Below, one piece after another: positions 1 to 7,688 of a stretch of DNA of 64,000 bases. A model generated the notes under the pieces. The model was not told the DNA's origin. It saw only the letters and a program-made list of their open reading frames with translations, and made no database searches. This DNA comes from Fimousia sp045616445. GTDB lineage: Bacteria > Bacillota > Clostridia > Lachnospirales > Lachnospiraceae. Each line of letters begins with the position of its first letter. Position 1 is the first letter of the stretch. Location of the stretch: contig JAZLGR010000018.1 in the NCBI GenBank assembly GCA_045616445.1, positions 1 through 64,000 of the forward strand. The letters run 5' to 3'. The position numbers and the translations under genes were made by a program.

Positions 1-89
1 TGTTTTGTGTGTTAGACTTCATTATAGATACCTCTCTGTTCAATAAGATTTTTACCAACCGCCAAGTCAGTAGTCTTATTGTACTCTGA

Positions 90-494
90 GGTATTTTTAA
101 TTTTCAACGTCTACGATTTATACTATACAGGAAGCTCCTTACAAATATAATTGGCCAGGCTGAAAAGGACATTGTTCTTATCGATGGATATGTGGACGTC
201 AACACGCTCAACATTCTTGCGAAAAAGAAAGATGGAGTGGAAGTAGAAATCTTTACTCTTCCAAGTGCAAAGATAACAAAGAAAGATATCGAAACATTTA
301 ATAAGCAATATCCACAACTTAAGGTTGAGCGTACAAACGAATTCCATGATCGTTTTTTGATTCTTGATAGAAATATAGCGTATCATATTGGTGCCTCATT
401 AAAAGATGCTGGTAATAAATGCTTTGGAATTAGTAAGATTGAAGATGAAAAATGTATTGCGGAATTATTAAGACGAAGTTCTAATAATGGGTGA
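90..494 (+). pseudogene. C-terminal remnant of an ORF6N/KilA-N type phage antirepressor
   Basis: The frame is open from about 90, after an in-frame TGA at 87-89, to the stop at 492-494. It has no convincing start or RBS; a GTG at 192 lies inside the homologous region. The peptide reads through IVLIDGYVD and FHDRFLILD, then an IGASLKDAG stretch. This is the pattern of the PLD-like C-terminal half found in ORF6N-domain antirepressors of phages and prophages. The N-terminal ORF6N DNA-binding domain is absent and the first 89 bases hold stops in this frame, so I read it as a decayed 3' fragment rather than a gene. Intact relatives act as phage antirepressors or host-interference regulators. It sits at the edge of the accessory island and suggests past prophage content. 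Confidence 0.65.
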
Positions 495-500
495 TTGAAT

Positions 501-640
501 ACCATTTTGTGGAGGTGCGCAAAATGGTTACAAGCGGAAGGTGACCAGAATTTCTTACAGAAAGATCGAAAACGTGAAGTCGCAATTTGCAACTTCACGG
601 ACTTCTAACATGCAAATAGTAATTCATCCCCAGTTTGGGG
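501..640. repeat. Cluster of three small inverted repeats
   Basis: Three dyads lie in the gap between the antirepressor remnant and the helicase. They are ACCATTTTG/CAAAATGGT at 501-528, CGTGAAGT/ACTTCACG around 572-599, and CCCCA/TGGGG around 628-640. None is followed by a T-run, so they are not typical terminators. They may be operators left from the phage regulator. The rest of 498-804 holds no gene that I can support. Confidence 0.45.
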
Positions 641-804
641 ACAATTTGAGAAAACTATACACAGGGTGTTAAAAAGTTTAACTGGGTACCTATTATTGAG
701 CGTTTACTATATAATTGCAGCTGTTATCTATTCATTTAGGAAGATCTTTATCCTTATAATTAAGTATGCTAAAATATAAGAATCAATGATAAGGGGTAGA
801 TGTT

Positions 805-3741
805 ATGAAAAAAGAAATTAAAAATCAGCTAATTGCTGGCTTTGAAACAGCCTTTATAAATAGTAATTATCAATCAAATCTTGCATACAAACCTACTTTT
901 GTGTCTAATAATCATAAAGAAGGAAAGAAAGTAATTGCGTCTATTGAAGATGAATTACTAGCCTGTGATGAGTTTTCAATCAGTGTAGCATTTATTACTA
1001 TGGGAGGAATTACTCCGCTACTTCAAACTCTCAAGGAATTAGAAAAGAAAAATATCCCAGGCAAAATTATGACTACAGATTATTTGATGTTTTCTGATCC
1101 GAGAGCAATTGAAAAATTAGCTGGATTAAAAAACATTGAGATTCGTATGTATCACACAGTAGAGGGAGAAGCTGGATTCCATACGAAAGGATATATTTTC
1201 AAAAAAGAAGAAATCTATAGAATTATTGTTGGAAGTTCTAATATGACAAAAAGCGCTCTGACAGTAAACAAAGAATGGAATACAAGAATCATTTCAACAC
1301 AGCAAGGAGAATATGCGCAGGAAATTATTGAAGAATTTACGAATCTTTGGAATGATTCTATTGAATATGAAGATTTTATTGGAAATTACAAGAAAGCATA
1401 TAACACGAATAAAGAATTAATAAAGAAGCAAAGAGAAGTAGCAAAGTTGATGGAAATTCCATCAATTGAGGCTTATAAATTAAAACCAAACTCCATGCAG
1501 GTTGCGTTTATAAAGAATCTAAAAGAGATTAAAGAAGAAGGATCTGACAGAGCATTACTTATTTCAGCAACCGGTACTGGCAAAACGTATGCATCTGCAT
1601 TTGCACTGCGTGAAGACAATCCGAAAAAGGCTTTATTCTTGGTTCATCGTGAACAGATTGCAAAGCAGGCCATAAAAAGTTACAAGAATGTATTTGATAA
1701 CCACAAGAAGTTTGGTTTGTTATCCGGAAATTCTAAGGATTTTGAAGCTGATTATCTATTTTCTACCATGCAAATGATGGCAAGATCTGAAGTTCATGAA
1801 AGATTTGCATCGGATGAATTTGACACAATTATTGTGGATGAGGTGCACAGAGCTGGTGCGGAAAGCTATCAGAAGATTTTAAATTACTTTAAACCGCGAT
1901 TCTTACTTGGAATGACAGCAAGTCCGGAAAGAACGGATGACTATGACATCTTCTCATTATTTAATCATAAAATCGCTTATGAGATTCGACTGCAGCAGGC
2001 CTTAGAAGAGAATTTATTATGCCCGTTCCATTATTTTGGTATCACAGATTTGGTTATAGAAGGTGATGTAGAGGGTAGTAGAGATACAAGAGATTTTGCC
2101 AAGCTAATTGCCGATGATCGTGTGGATTATATTTTAGAGCAGGCGAATTATTATGGACATAGTGGTGAAAGAGTAAAAGGGCTCATCTTCTGCAGCCGAA
2201 AGGATGAAGCAATTGAATTGTCCAAAAAATTTAATCAAAAAGGATTAAAGACAGCTTTTTTATGCGGCGCAGATTCACAAGTGCGAAGAGAAGAATGCAT
2301 TGAATTACTGACTTCTAATTCTGAAGATTATTTGGATTACATTTTTACAATTGATATTTTTAATGAAGGTGTTGATATTCCGGAAATCAATCAGGTCATT
2401 ATGTTACGTCCGACTCAGTCTCCGATTGTATTTGTTCAACAGTTGGGTCGAGGTCTTCGTAAAGCGGATGATAAAGAATATGTTGTTATTCTTGATTTTA
2501 TTGGAAATTATAAGAATAATTTCATGATTCCGATTGCATTATCTGGCGATCGAAGCTATAACAAAGATACAATACGGAGATATGTGCGTGAAGGATCTAG
2601 AGTAATTCCTGGAAGCTCAACCATTCATTTTGACGAAATTTCAAGAAAAAGAGTCTTTGAATCCATTGATGCAAGTAACTTTAACAACATTAAATTGATT
2701 CGTGACAGTTATCAACAATTGAAATATAAATTAGGTAAAATTCCAGCATTGATGGACTTTGATCGTTATGGTGAAATTGATGTACTTCGTATTTTTGACA
2801 ATAAGAGTTTAGGGTCTTATTATAAATTTCTCGTAAAATATGAGAAAGAATACAAGGTCCGCCTTTCTGAAAAGGAAGAAAAGGCCATTGAGTTTATTTC
2901 TAAAAAACTGGCAAATGGTAAGCGAATTCATGAGTTAGAGCTTCTAAGACGTATGCTGACTTATAGAAAAAGTCTTATGGGAATGTTAGCAAAGTCATTG
3001 AAGAATGATTATCAGATTACTCTGTCTGAAAAGGGTCAGGAAAATGTAATTAATATGATGACAAATGAATTTCCATCAGGAACGGGAAAAAAGACTTATC
3101 AGGACTGCATATTCTTGGAAAATGATGGACAAGGAGATTACCAGGTATCGAAAACATTTGCCAAAATGCTTGCTAACAAAGAGTTTTATGACATTTTAGA
3201 AGAATTAGTAGAGTTTGGTATTTCTAGATTCCAGCGTGATTATAGTGATCGTTATCAGGATACAGATTTTGTCTTATATCAAAAGTATACTTATGAAGAT
3301 GCATGTCGTTTGCTGAATTGGAAGAATAATGAAGTACCATTAAATATTGGTGGTTATAAGTTTGATAAACATACGAAGACTTTCCCTGTGTTTATCAACT
3401 ATGATAAAACCGAAGATATCAGTGATACGACCAAGTACGAAGATCATTTTACGAATGCTTCGACATTGATTGCAATCTCTAAAAGTGGCAGAAGTTTGGA
3501 ATCTGAAGATGTTCAGAATTTTCTGTATGCTAAAAGTCGTGGGATTGATGTACAGCTGTTTGTTCGTAAGAATAAGGATGATAAGGTTTCAAAGGAATTT
3601 TATTATCTGGGTCGTATGACGGCAACTGGAAAAGCGAAGGAATTTGTTATGGCAAATACGGACAAAACTGCCGTGGAGATTGAATGGCATTTGGATGTTC
3701 CGGTTCGCGAAGATATTTACGAATATATTGTAGCTAATTAA
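805..3741 (+). CDS. PLD-like nuclease / DEAD-DEAH helicase / DUF3427 fusion protein
   Basis: This 978-residue protein has three parts. Residues 1-200 form a phospholipase-D-like domain with a single HxK motif at H126/K128 and GSSN at 143-146. Residues 225-580 form a superfamily 2 helicase core: Walker A ATGTGKT near 255-261, DEVH at 345-348, TASPERT near 371-377 and motif VI QLGRGLR at 546-552. The remainder resembles the DUF3427 C-terminal domain. The ATG is preceded by AAGGGG. Relatives are scattered in bacterial genomic islands and are thought to process or degrade foreign DNA. One HxK per chain suggests that a nuclease site would form by dimerisation, as in other PLD nucleases (inference). 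The Nudix gene starts 20 bp downstream, so the two are probably one transcript. A diverged scrap of a second such helicase lies at 7459-7591. Confidence 0.88.
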   Translation: MKKEIKNQLIAGFETAFINSNYQSNLAYKPTFVSNNHKEGKKVIASIEDELLACDEFSISVAFITMGGITPLLQTLKELEKKNIPGKIMTTDYLMFSDPRAIEKLAGLKNIEIRMYHTVEGEAGFHTKGYIFKKEEIYRIIVGSSNMTKSALTVNKEWNTRIISTQQGEYAQEIIEEFTNLWNDSIEYEDFIGNYKKAYNTNKELIKKQREVAKLMEIPSIEAYKLKPNSMQVAFIKNLKEIKEEGSDRALLISATGTGKTYASAFALREDNPKKALFLVHREQIAKQAIKSYKNVFDNHKKFGLLSGNSKDFEADYLFSTMQMMARSEVHERFASDEFDTIIVDEVHRAGAESYQKILNYFKPRFLLGMTASPERTDDYDIFSLFNHKIAYEIRLQQALEENLLCPFHYFGITDLVIEGDVEGSRDTRDFAKLIADDRVDYILEQANYYGHSGERVKGLIFCSRKDEAIELSKKFNQKGLKTAFLCGADSQVRREECIELLTSNSEDYLDYIFTIDIFNEGVDIPEINQVIMLRPTQSPIVFVQQLGRGLRKADDKEYVVILDFIGNYKNNFMIPIALSGDRSYNKDTIRRYVREGSRVIPGSSTIHFDEISRKRVFESIDASNFNNIKLIRDSYQQLKYKLGKIPALMDFDRYGEIDVLRIFDNKSLGSYYKFLVKYEKEYKVRLSEKEEKAIEFISKKLANGKRIHELELLRRMLTYRKSLMGMLAKSLKNDYQITLSEKGQENVINMMTNEFPSGTGKKTYQDCIFLENDGQGDYQVSKTFAKMLANKEFYDILEELVEFGISRFQRDYSDRYQDTDFVLYQKYTYEDACRLLNWKNNEVPLNIGGYKFDKHTKTFPVFINYDKTEDISDTTKYEDHFTNASTLIAISKSGRSLESEDVQNFLYAKSRGIDVQLFVRKNKDDKVSKEFYYLGRMTATGKAKEFVMANTDKTAVEIEWHLDVPVREDIYEYIVAN

Positions 3742-3761
3742 TATAGAGGAAAGAAATAAGC

Positions 3762-4160
3762 ATGAAAACAATAAAAGTCGTCGCAGCAGTCATCTGTGAC
3801 TCAATGGAAAACAAGAAGAGAATATTTGCCACTGCCAGAGGATATGGTGACTTGAAAGGTGGATGGGAATTTCCTGGTGGGAAAGTAGAGCCTGGGGAAA
3901 ATCCAAGGGATGCTATTGTTCGGGAAATCAGAGAAGAGTTGGAAGCAACCATTAGAGTTGGAGATTTGATTGATACCATTGAATACGATTATCCAACCTT
4001 TCATCTGTCCATGGATTGCTTTTGGGCAGAAGTGGCAGAAGGAGAACTGATCCTTAAGGAAGCAGAAGCTGCAAAATGGCTGACGAAAGATAGTTTGGAC
4101 AGAGTGGCATGGCTTCCTGCGGATGTGACACTTATTGAGAAGATCAGAGAAGCGATGTAA
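3762..4160 (+). CDS. Nudix hydrolase, MutT/8-oxo-dGTPase-like
   Basis: This 132-residue protein carries a complete Nudix box between residues 39 and 62 (GGKVEPGE, then REIREEL), which binds the metal and cleaves a nucleoside diphosphate-X bond. The KGGWEFPGGK lead-in is characteristic of MutT-like (deoxy)nucleoside triphosphate pyrophosphohydrolases. It begins 20 bp after the PLD-helicase, with AGAGGAAAG as RBS, and ends in a good terminator, so helicase and Nudix form a two-gene operon. In this context it may act on a nucleotide connected with the helicase rather than in general housekeeping. That role is inference; the enzyme class is firm. Confidence 0.9.
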   Translation: MKTIKVVAAVICDSMENKKRIFATARGYGDLKGGWEFPGGKVEPGENPRDAIVREIREELEATIRVGDLIDTIEYDYPTFHLSMDCFWAEVAEGELILKEAEAAKWLTKDSLDRVAWLPADVTLIEKIREAM

Positions 4161-4177
4161 ATAAGCTGTATAAACAG

Positions 4178-4209
4178 AGGCGTTTACCAATGTGGTAAGC
4201 GCCTTGTTT
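4178..4209 (+). terminator. Rho-independent terminator of the helicase-Nudix operon
   Basis: GGCGTTTACC and GGTAAGCGCC pair around a 5-nt loop, followed by TTGTTTTGATTT. It lies about 20 bp after the Nudix stop codon. Confidence 0.8.
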
Positions 4210-4382
4210 TGATTTATTTTTTATGTAAAAATAAAACTGTGTATTAGAGAATAGCGTAAATACAGTTATTACCGTTACCTATAAGGGATTTAGACACATT
4301 ACTGTACACATTGCACAGTTAATGCACTTACGCATTACAGTTTACGTATTTTTAGTAAATTCGCATACGGTAAAATAGTACG

Positions 4383-4478
4383 TATTGTTAAATGAAAAAA
4401 ATGAATTGCGCAATCGTTCTATGCATATAAGAGGAAAGTTTGAAGATATAAATAAACAGGACACTGGGCGTGAGAAAC
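4383..4478 (+). pseudogene. Duplicated internal fragment of the Fic gene
   Basis: This 96-base stretch matches 7067-7162, inside the Fic gene 2.7 kb downstream, with three mismatches by eye. The reading frame of the fragment stays open and runs on into unrelated sequence to 4567. There is no RBS or start consistent with a gene, so I treat it as a scar of duplication or deletion. The near identity points to a recent event. The upstream 4210-4380 segment is AT-rich with several short TACGTA/CGCATTA-like dyads and no gene. Confidence 0.75.
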
Positions 4479-4487
4479 TAAACGAAT

Positions 4488-4520
4488 GCGACAAAAACGA
4501 GTTGGGATGCTTTTTGTCGC
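4488..4520. promoter_or_regulatory. Perfect 10-bp inverted repeat upstream of the AlbA_2 gene
   Basis: GCGACAAAAA at 4488-4497 and TTTTTGTCGC at 4511-4520 form a perfect dyad. A further direct copy of GCGACAAAAA begins at the end of the second arm. It lies about 75-110 bp before the start of the AlbA_2/GHKL gene, which ends in a winged helix. An operator for that protein is plausible but unproven. No T-tract follows, which argues against a simple terminator. Confidence 0.4.
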
Positions 4521-4597
4521 GACAAAAATGCGACATAAATATTTGCGTTGCATTTGCGGCGCAATGATGCTACGATACAGATATAGGAGGTGACAGG

Positions 4598-5848
4598 ATG
4601 AAGGAAAATCGCACTCTTGAATTTAAAGCAGATGTAACGAATACTTTTTTAAAAACTGTAAGTGCGTATTCTAATTTTGGTACAGGAGAAATAATATTTG
4701 GAATTAATGATGATGGAAGTGTCTATGGAATAGATAATCCAGAGAAAGTTTGTCTAAACTTAGAAAACAAGATCAATGATTCTATTAATCCGAAACCTGA
4801 ATACTCATTATCTGTTAATCAGATGAAAAAAACGATTACGTTAACAGTATTTGAAGGAAAATATAAACCATATTTATACAAAGGGAAAGCGTATAGAAGA
4901 AGCGATAGCGCAACAATTGAAGTGGATCAGCTTGAGCTAAAGAGATTGACTTTAGAGGGAAGTAATCTTTATTACGAAGGTCTTCCAAATGACCAGAAAA
5001 AATTCACATTTAACTATTTTGAAAAGAAACTTAAAGAACGTCTGGGAATATCAGAATTAACAGAAGATATGCTGCGAACATTTGGTTTCCTTGTGGATGA
5101 AAGGTACAATAATGCTGCTGCATTATTTTCAGATTCCAATACGTTTTACGGAATAGATGCAGCTCGTTTTGGTGAAACAATCAATATTATCAATGATAGA
5201 GAAACATTTTCTGGGACATCTATACTTGAACAATATGATCATGCAGTAAATATGTATGCAAAGTATTATCAGTATGAAGAAATATCTGGAATAGAACGAA
5301 AAACGATAGAATTGATACCGGAAAGAGCTTTTCGTGAAGCTGTAGCCAATGCTCTTGTCCATCGTACTTGGGATATTAATTCCAATATTCGAATCTTTAT
5401 GTATCCAGACAGAGTTGAAGTGTTTTCTCCAGGAGGTCTTCCGAAAGGAATAACGAAAGAAGAGTATTTGACAGGAATGATCTCTAATCTCAGAAATCCA
5501 ATTATTGGGAATGTATTCTTCCGTTTGAAATACATAGAAATGTTCGGAACAGGTATACATCGAATTAAAGATGCATATAAAGATAATTCTATCCAGCCTC
5601 AGTTTGAAATTACGGAAAATAGCATAAAAGTAGTTTTACCTATTATGAATTATGGATATCAAGCGACGAAAGACGAACAGTGTATTATAGACTTACTGTC
5701 TGGAGGAAGAGTAATGTCAAGCCGTGAAATAGCTGAGAAAATGAATTGTGGTAAAGATAAGGCTATTCGATTACTGCATTCTCTTGAAGAAAAGAACTAT
5801 ATAAAGGTATTGGGCAGTGGTCGAGGAACGAAATACAGTATAAAATAA
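4598..5848 (+). CDS. AlbA_2 (Schlafen-like) / GHKL ATPase-like transcriptional regulator
   Basis: This 416-residue protein begins with an AlbA_2/divergent-AAA4 domain (residues 1-120, starting NRTLEFK and containing FGTGEIIFGINDDG). A GHKL/HATPase_c_4-type region follows (REAVANALVHR at 246-256, FSPGGLP near 277, GTG at 317-319). It ends in a winged-helix region (360-416). TAGGAGG sits 7-8 bases before the ATG. Proteins of this layout are annotated as ATP-binding or putative transcriptional regulators and are common in accessory islands. The biochemical role is not established. It stands alone between a fic fragment and the XRE-Fic pair, with a terminator-like dyad after it. Confidence 0.82.
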   Translation: MKENRTLEFKADVTNTFLKTVSAYSNFGTGEIIFGINDDGSVYGIDNPEKVCLNLENKINDSINPKPEYSLSVNQMKKTITLTVFEGKYKPYLYKGKAYRRSDSATIEVDQLELKRLTLEGSNLYYEGLPNDQKKFTFNYFEKKLKERLGISELTEDMLRTFGFLVDERYNNAAALFSDSNTFYGIDAARFGETINIINDRETFSGTSILEQYDHAVNMYAKYYQYEEISGIERKTIELIPERAFREAVANALVHRTWDINSNIRIFMYPDRVEVFSPGGLPKGITKEEYLTGMISNLRNPIIGNVFFRLKYIEMFGTGIHRIKDAYKDNSIQPQFEITENSIKVVLPIMNYGYQATKDEQCIIDLLSGGRVMSSREIAEKMNCGKDKAIRLLHSLEEKNYIKVLGSGRGTKYSIK

Positions 5849-5857
5849 TATCTAAAT

Positions 5858-5900
5858 ATTGGACAACTTTGGTTTATGTTACTATGAATCAAGTTGTCCT
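5858..5900 (+). terminator. Probable terminator after the AlbA_2 gene
   Basis: GGACAACTT and AAGTTGTCC pair across a loop of about 20 bases and are followed by TTGTTTTTCC. The long loop makes it weaker than a textbook terminator. Confidence 0.55.
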
Positions 5901-5982
5901 TGTTTTTCCTTCCTTCACTTGACATCTTCGGTACAGTCAAAACGTGTTTGTTATTGTTAAGTATTATCTCAAACTGTAAAGA

Positions 5983-6062
5983 AACAATGCAATGGAAAAA
6001 CCACGCATTGCGCTATAAGAGGAATCCTGATATAATATATTTAAAACCACACAATGCGAGGT
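5983..6062. promoter_or_regulatory. Promoter and candidate operator boxes for the XRE-Fic pair
   Basis: Three related boxes lie just before the XRE gene: ACAATGCAAT near 5985, CGCATTGCG near 6004 and ACAATGCG near 6051. The second is essentially the reverse complement of the others, and TATAAT sits between them near 6031. This arrangement fits autoregulation by the small HTH protein that follows. The binding protein is inferred. Confidence 0.5.
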
Positions 6063-6068
6063 GAACCT

Positions 6069-6293
6069 ATGAAAGAGAATAATATAATAACAACCCTGAG
6101 AAAGCAAGTTGGAATGACGAGAAAAGCATTTTCAGAACATATTGGAATTCCGGTGAGAACATTGGAAGATTGGGAAGCTGGTAGGAGAACACCGCCGGAA
6201 TATATCCCAAGATTGATCGCATATCAGTTAAAATATGAGGAATTAGTATGTAAATATGAGGAAGTAGTAAAAAATATGAGAAGTGATGTTTAA
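6069..6293 (+). CDS. Small XRE-type helix-turn-helix protein, probable Fic partner
   Basis: This is a 74-residue protein. The HTH spans roughly residues 10-50 and includes RKAFSEHIGIPVRTLEDWE. I chose the ATG at 6069 because GAGGTG precedes it by 5-6 bases; the upstream ATG at 6054 lacks an RBS. Its stop overlaps the 5' region of the fic frame, so the two are translationally coupled. By analogy with other XRE-Fic pairs it may be the repressor or antitoxin-like regulator of the Fic enzyme. It lacks an obvious Fic-inhibitory motif, so antitoxin function is unproven. Confidence 0.75.
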   Translation: MKENNIITTLRKQVGMTRKAFSEHIGIPVRTLEDWEAGRRTPPEYIPRLIAYQLKYEELVCKYEEVVKNMRSDV

Positions 6294-6303
6294 GGTGACA
6301 ACG

Positions 6304-7404
6304 ATGATTTCCAACGATCCATTTGAAGAATATATTAGACAAACAGAACCGAATAAACGTGATAAAGGGTACGCCTGGCAGACTGCGATTGGTCTTCAGG
6401 ACGTAGACGGGTTGAAGCCATCACAATATCTGATAAAGACAGCTATCAAGAATATAGAAGGCGAAATTAGTATAGATGAAGCAGGAATTTTACTTGAAAG
6501 TTACTATAAAGAAAACCCAGTGAATGATATAACTGATCGTACCGAAGAGGCAGATAAGGTATCGCTTCGAATAGCCAAGTTATTATCGGAGAAGTCTTTT
6601 TCATTTACTCCAAATGAATATTTATCGATTCATCGAATACTTTTTCAAGGCATTTATAAGCATGCAGGAAAAATGCGTGATTATAATATCACGAAAAAGG
6701 AATGGGTTTTGGATGGAGCTACTGTGCTGTATGGTAGTGCATCTGAACTTCGAGCAACATTGGAATACGATTTTTCACAGGAGAAAAGTTACAGCTATAA
6801 AGGACATACAATGGATGAAATTATACATCATCTTGCTGTATTTGTTTCAAGATTATGGCAAATTCATGTGTTTTGCGAGGGAAATACGCGTACAACAGCA
6901 GTATTCTTTATCAAGTATTTACGTACATTGGGATTTGATGCATCAAATGATATTTTCGCAGAAAATGCATGGTATTTTAGAAATGCTCTAGTAAGAGCTA
7001 ATTACAATGATTTAAAAAATAATATTCATGAGACAACAGATTATCTGGAAAAGTTTCTTAGAAACCTATTGTTAAATGAAAAAAATGAATTGCGCAATCG
7101 TTCTATGCATATAAGTGGAAAGTTTGAAGATATAAATAAACAGGACATTGGGCGAGAGAAACAGGACATTGATAACAAAAATTCTATTCAAAACAGGATA
7201 TTGGGACTGTCTGATAGAACGAAACAGAACATCGAAAAGTTAAGGCAGAGTATAGGAACAGAAGTGATTTTTGGTAGAAGCGATGTGATGAATATACTCA
7301 AACTTACACCTTCGCCTGCTTCAGAGTTGATTAAGAAAATGCTGAATTCAAACATTATTGAACCAGTAAAAGGTCATGGAAAAGGGAAATATCATTTTGT
7401 ATAA
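6304..7404 (+). CDS. Fic family protein (probable AMPylase)
   Basis: This is about 366 residues from the ATG at 6304, where TTAAGGTG supplies an RBS; an in-frame start at 6283 is possible. The Fic core motif starts at H188 and reads HVFCEGNTRTT. This matches the HxFxEGN(G/T)RT signature, with Val where most Fic proteins have Pro. The N-terminal GEISIDEAGILL stretch and C-terminal winged-helix region fit the large Fic subfamily with a fused DNA-binding tail. Such enzymes transfer AMP, or another nucleotide moiety, to target hydroxyls. Some act as toxins or stand-alone anti-phage proteins. Part of this gene, 7067-7162, is duplicated at 4383-4478. Confidence 0.87.
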   Translation: MISNDPFEEYIRQTEPNKRDKGYAWQTAIGLQDVDGLKPSQYLIKTAIKNIEGEISIDEAGILLESYYKENPVNDITDRTEEADKVSLRIAKLLSEKSFSFTPNEYLSIHRILFQGIYKHAGKMRDYNITKKEWVLDGATVLYGSASELRATLEYDFSQEKSYSYKGHTMDEIIHHLAVFVSRLWQIHVFCEGNTRTTAVFFIKYLRTLGFDASNDIFAENAWYFRNALVRANYNDLKNNIHETTDYLEKFLRNLLLNEKNELRNRSMHISGKFEDINKQDIGREKQDIDNKNSIQNRILGLSDRTKQNIEKLRQSIGTEVIFGRSDVMNILKLTPSPASELIKKMLNSNIIEPVKGHGKGKYHFV

Positions 7405-7458
7405 ATAACATTTTGTTAGAGTAAAAAAGAGAAAAAATAACATTTCCCGACTAGACAA

Positions 7459-7591
7459 ATTCGGGTACAGGAAAAACATATGCATCAGCATTTGCACTTC
7501 GAGAAGACAATCCTAAAAAGGCGCTATTTTTAGTTCATCGTGAACAGATTGCGAAGCAGGCAATAAAGAGTTACAAGAATGTATTCGATAA
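7459..7591 (+). pseudogene. Fragment of a second, diverged PLD-helicase-DUF3427 gene
   Basis: This stretch stays in frame and encodes about 44 residues matching residues 255-299 of the helicase at 805-3741: Walker A GTGKT, then REDNPKKALFLVHREQ. Most nucleotide differences from 1567-1701 are at third codon positions. It therefore derives from a diverged homologue, not from a recent copy of the local gene. It is bounded abruptly on both sides, with no start, no RBS and no further homology. The remainder of 7405-7688 contains only the upstream region of the lipoprotein gene. Confidence 0.8.
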
Positions 7592-7688
7592 GCGCCTTAT
7601 TATACTTCACGAATCGTGAAAGCATCGAACTCTCCCCCTATGCTAAACTTTACATAAGAAGATATGTATTTTAATAGGAGGAGTAATA

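Noticed and set aside
4385..4567. 60-codon frame over the fic fragment
   Set aside because: Its first 32 codons are the duplicated internal fic piece, and there is no RBS before its start.
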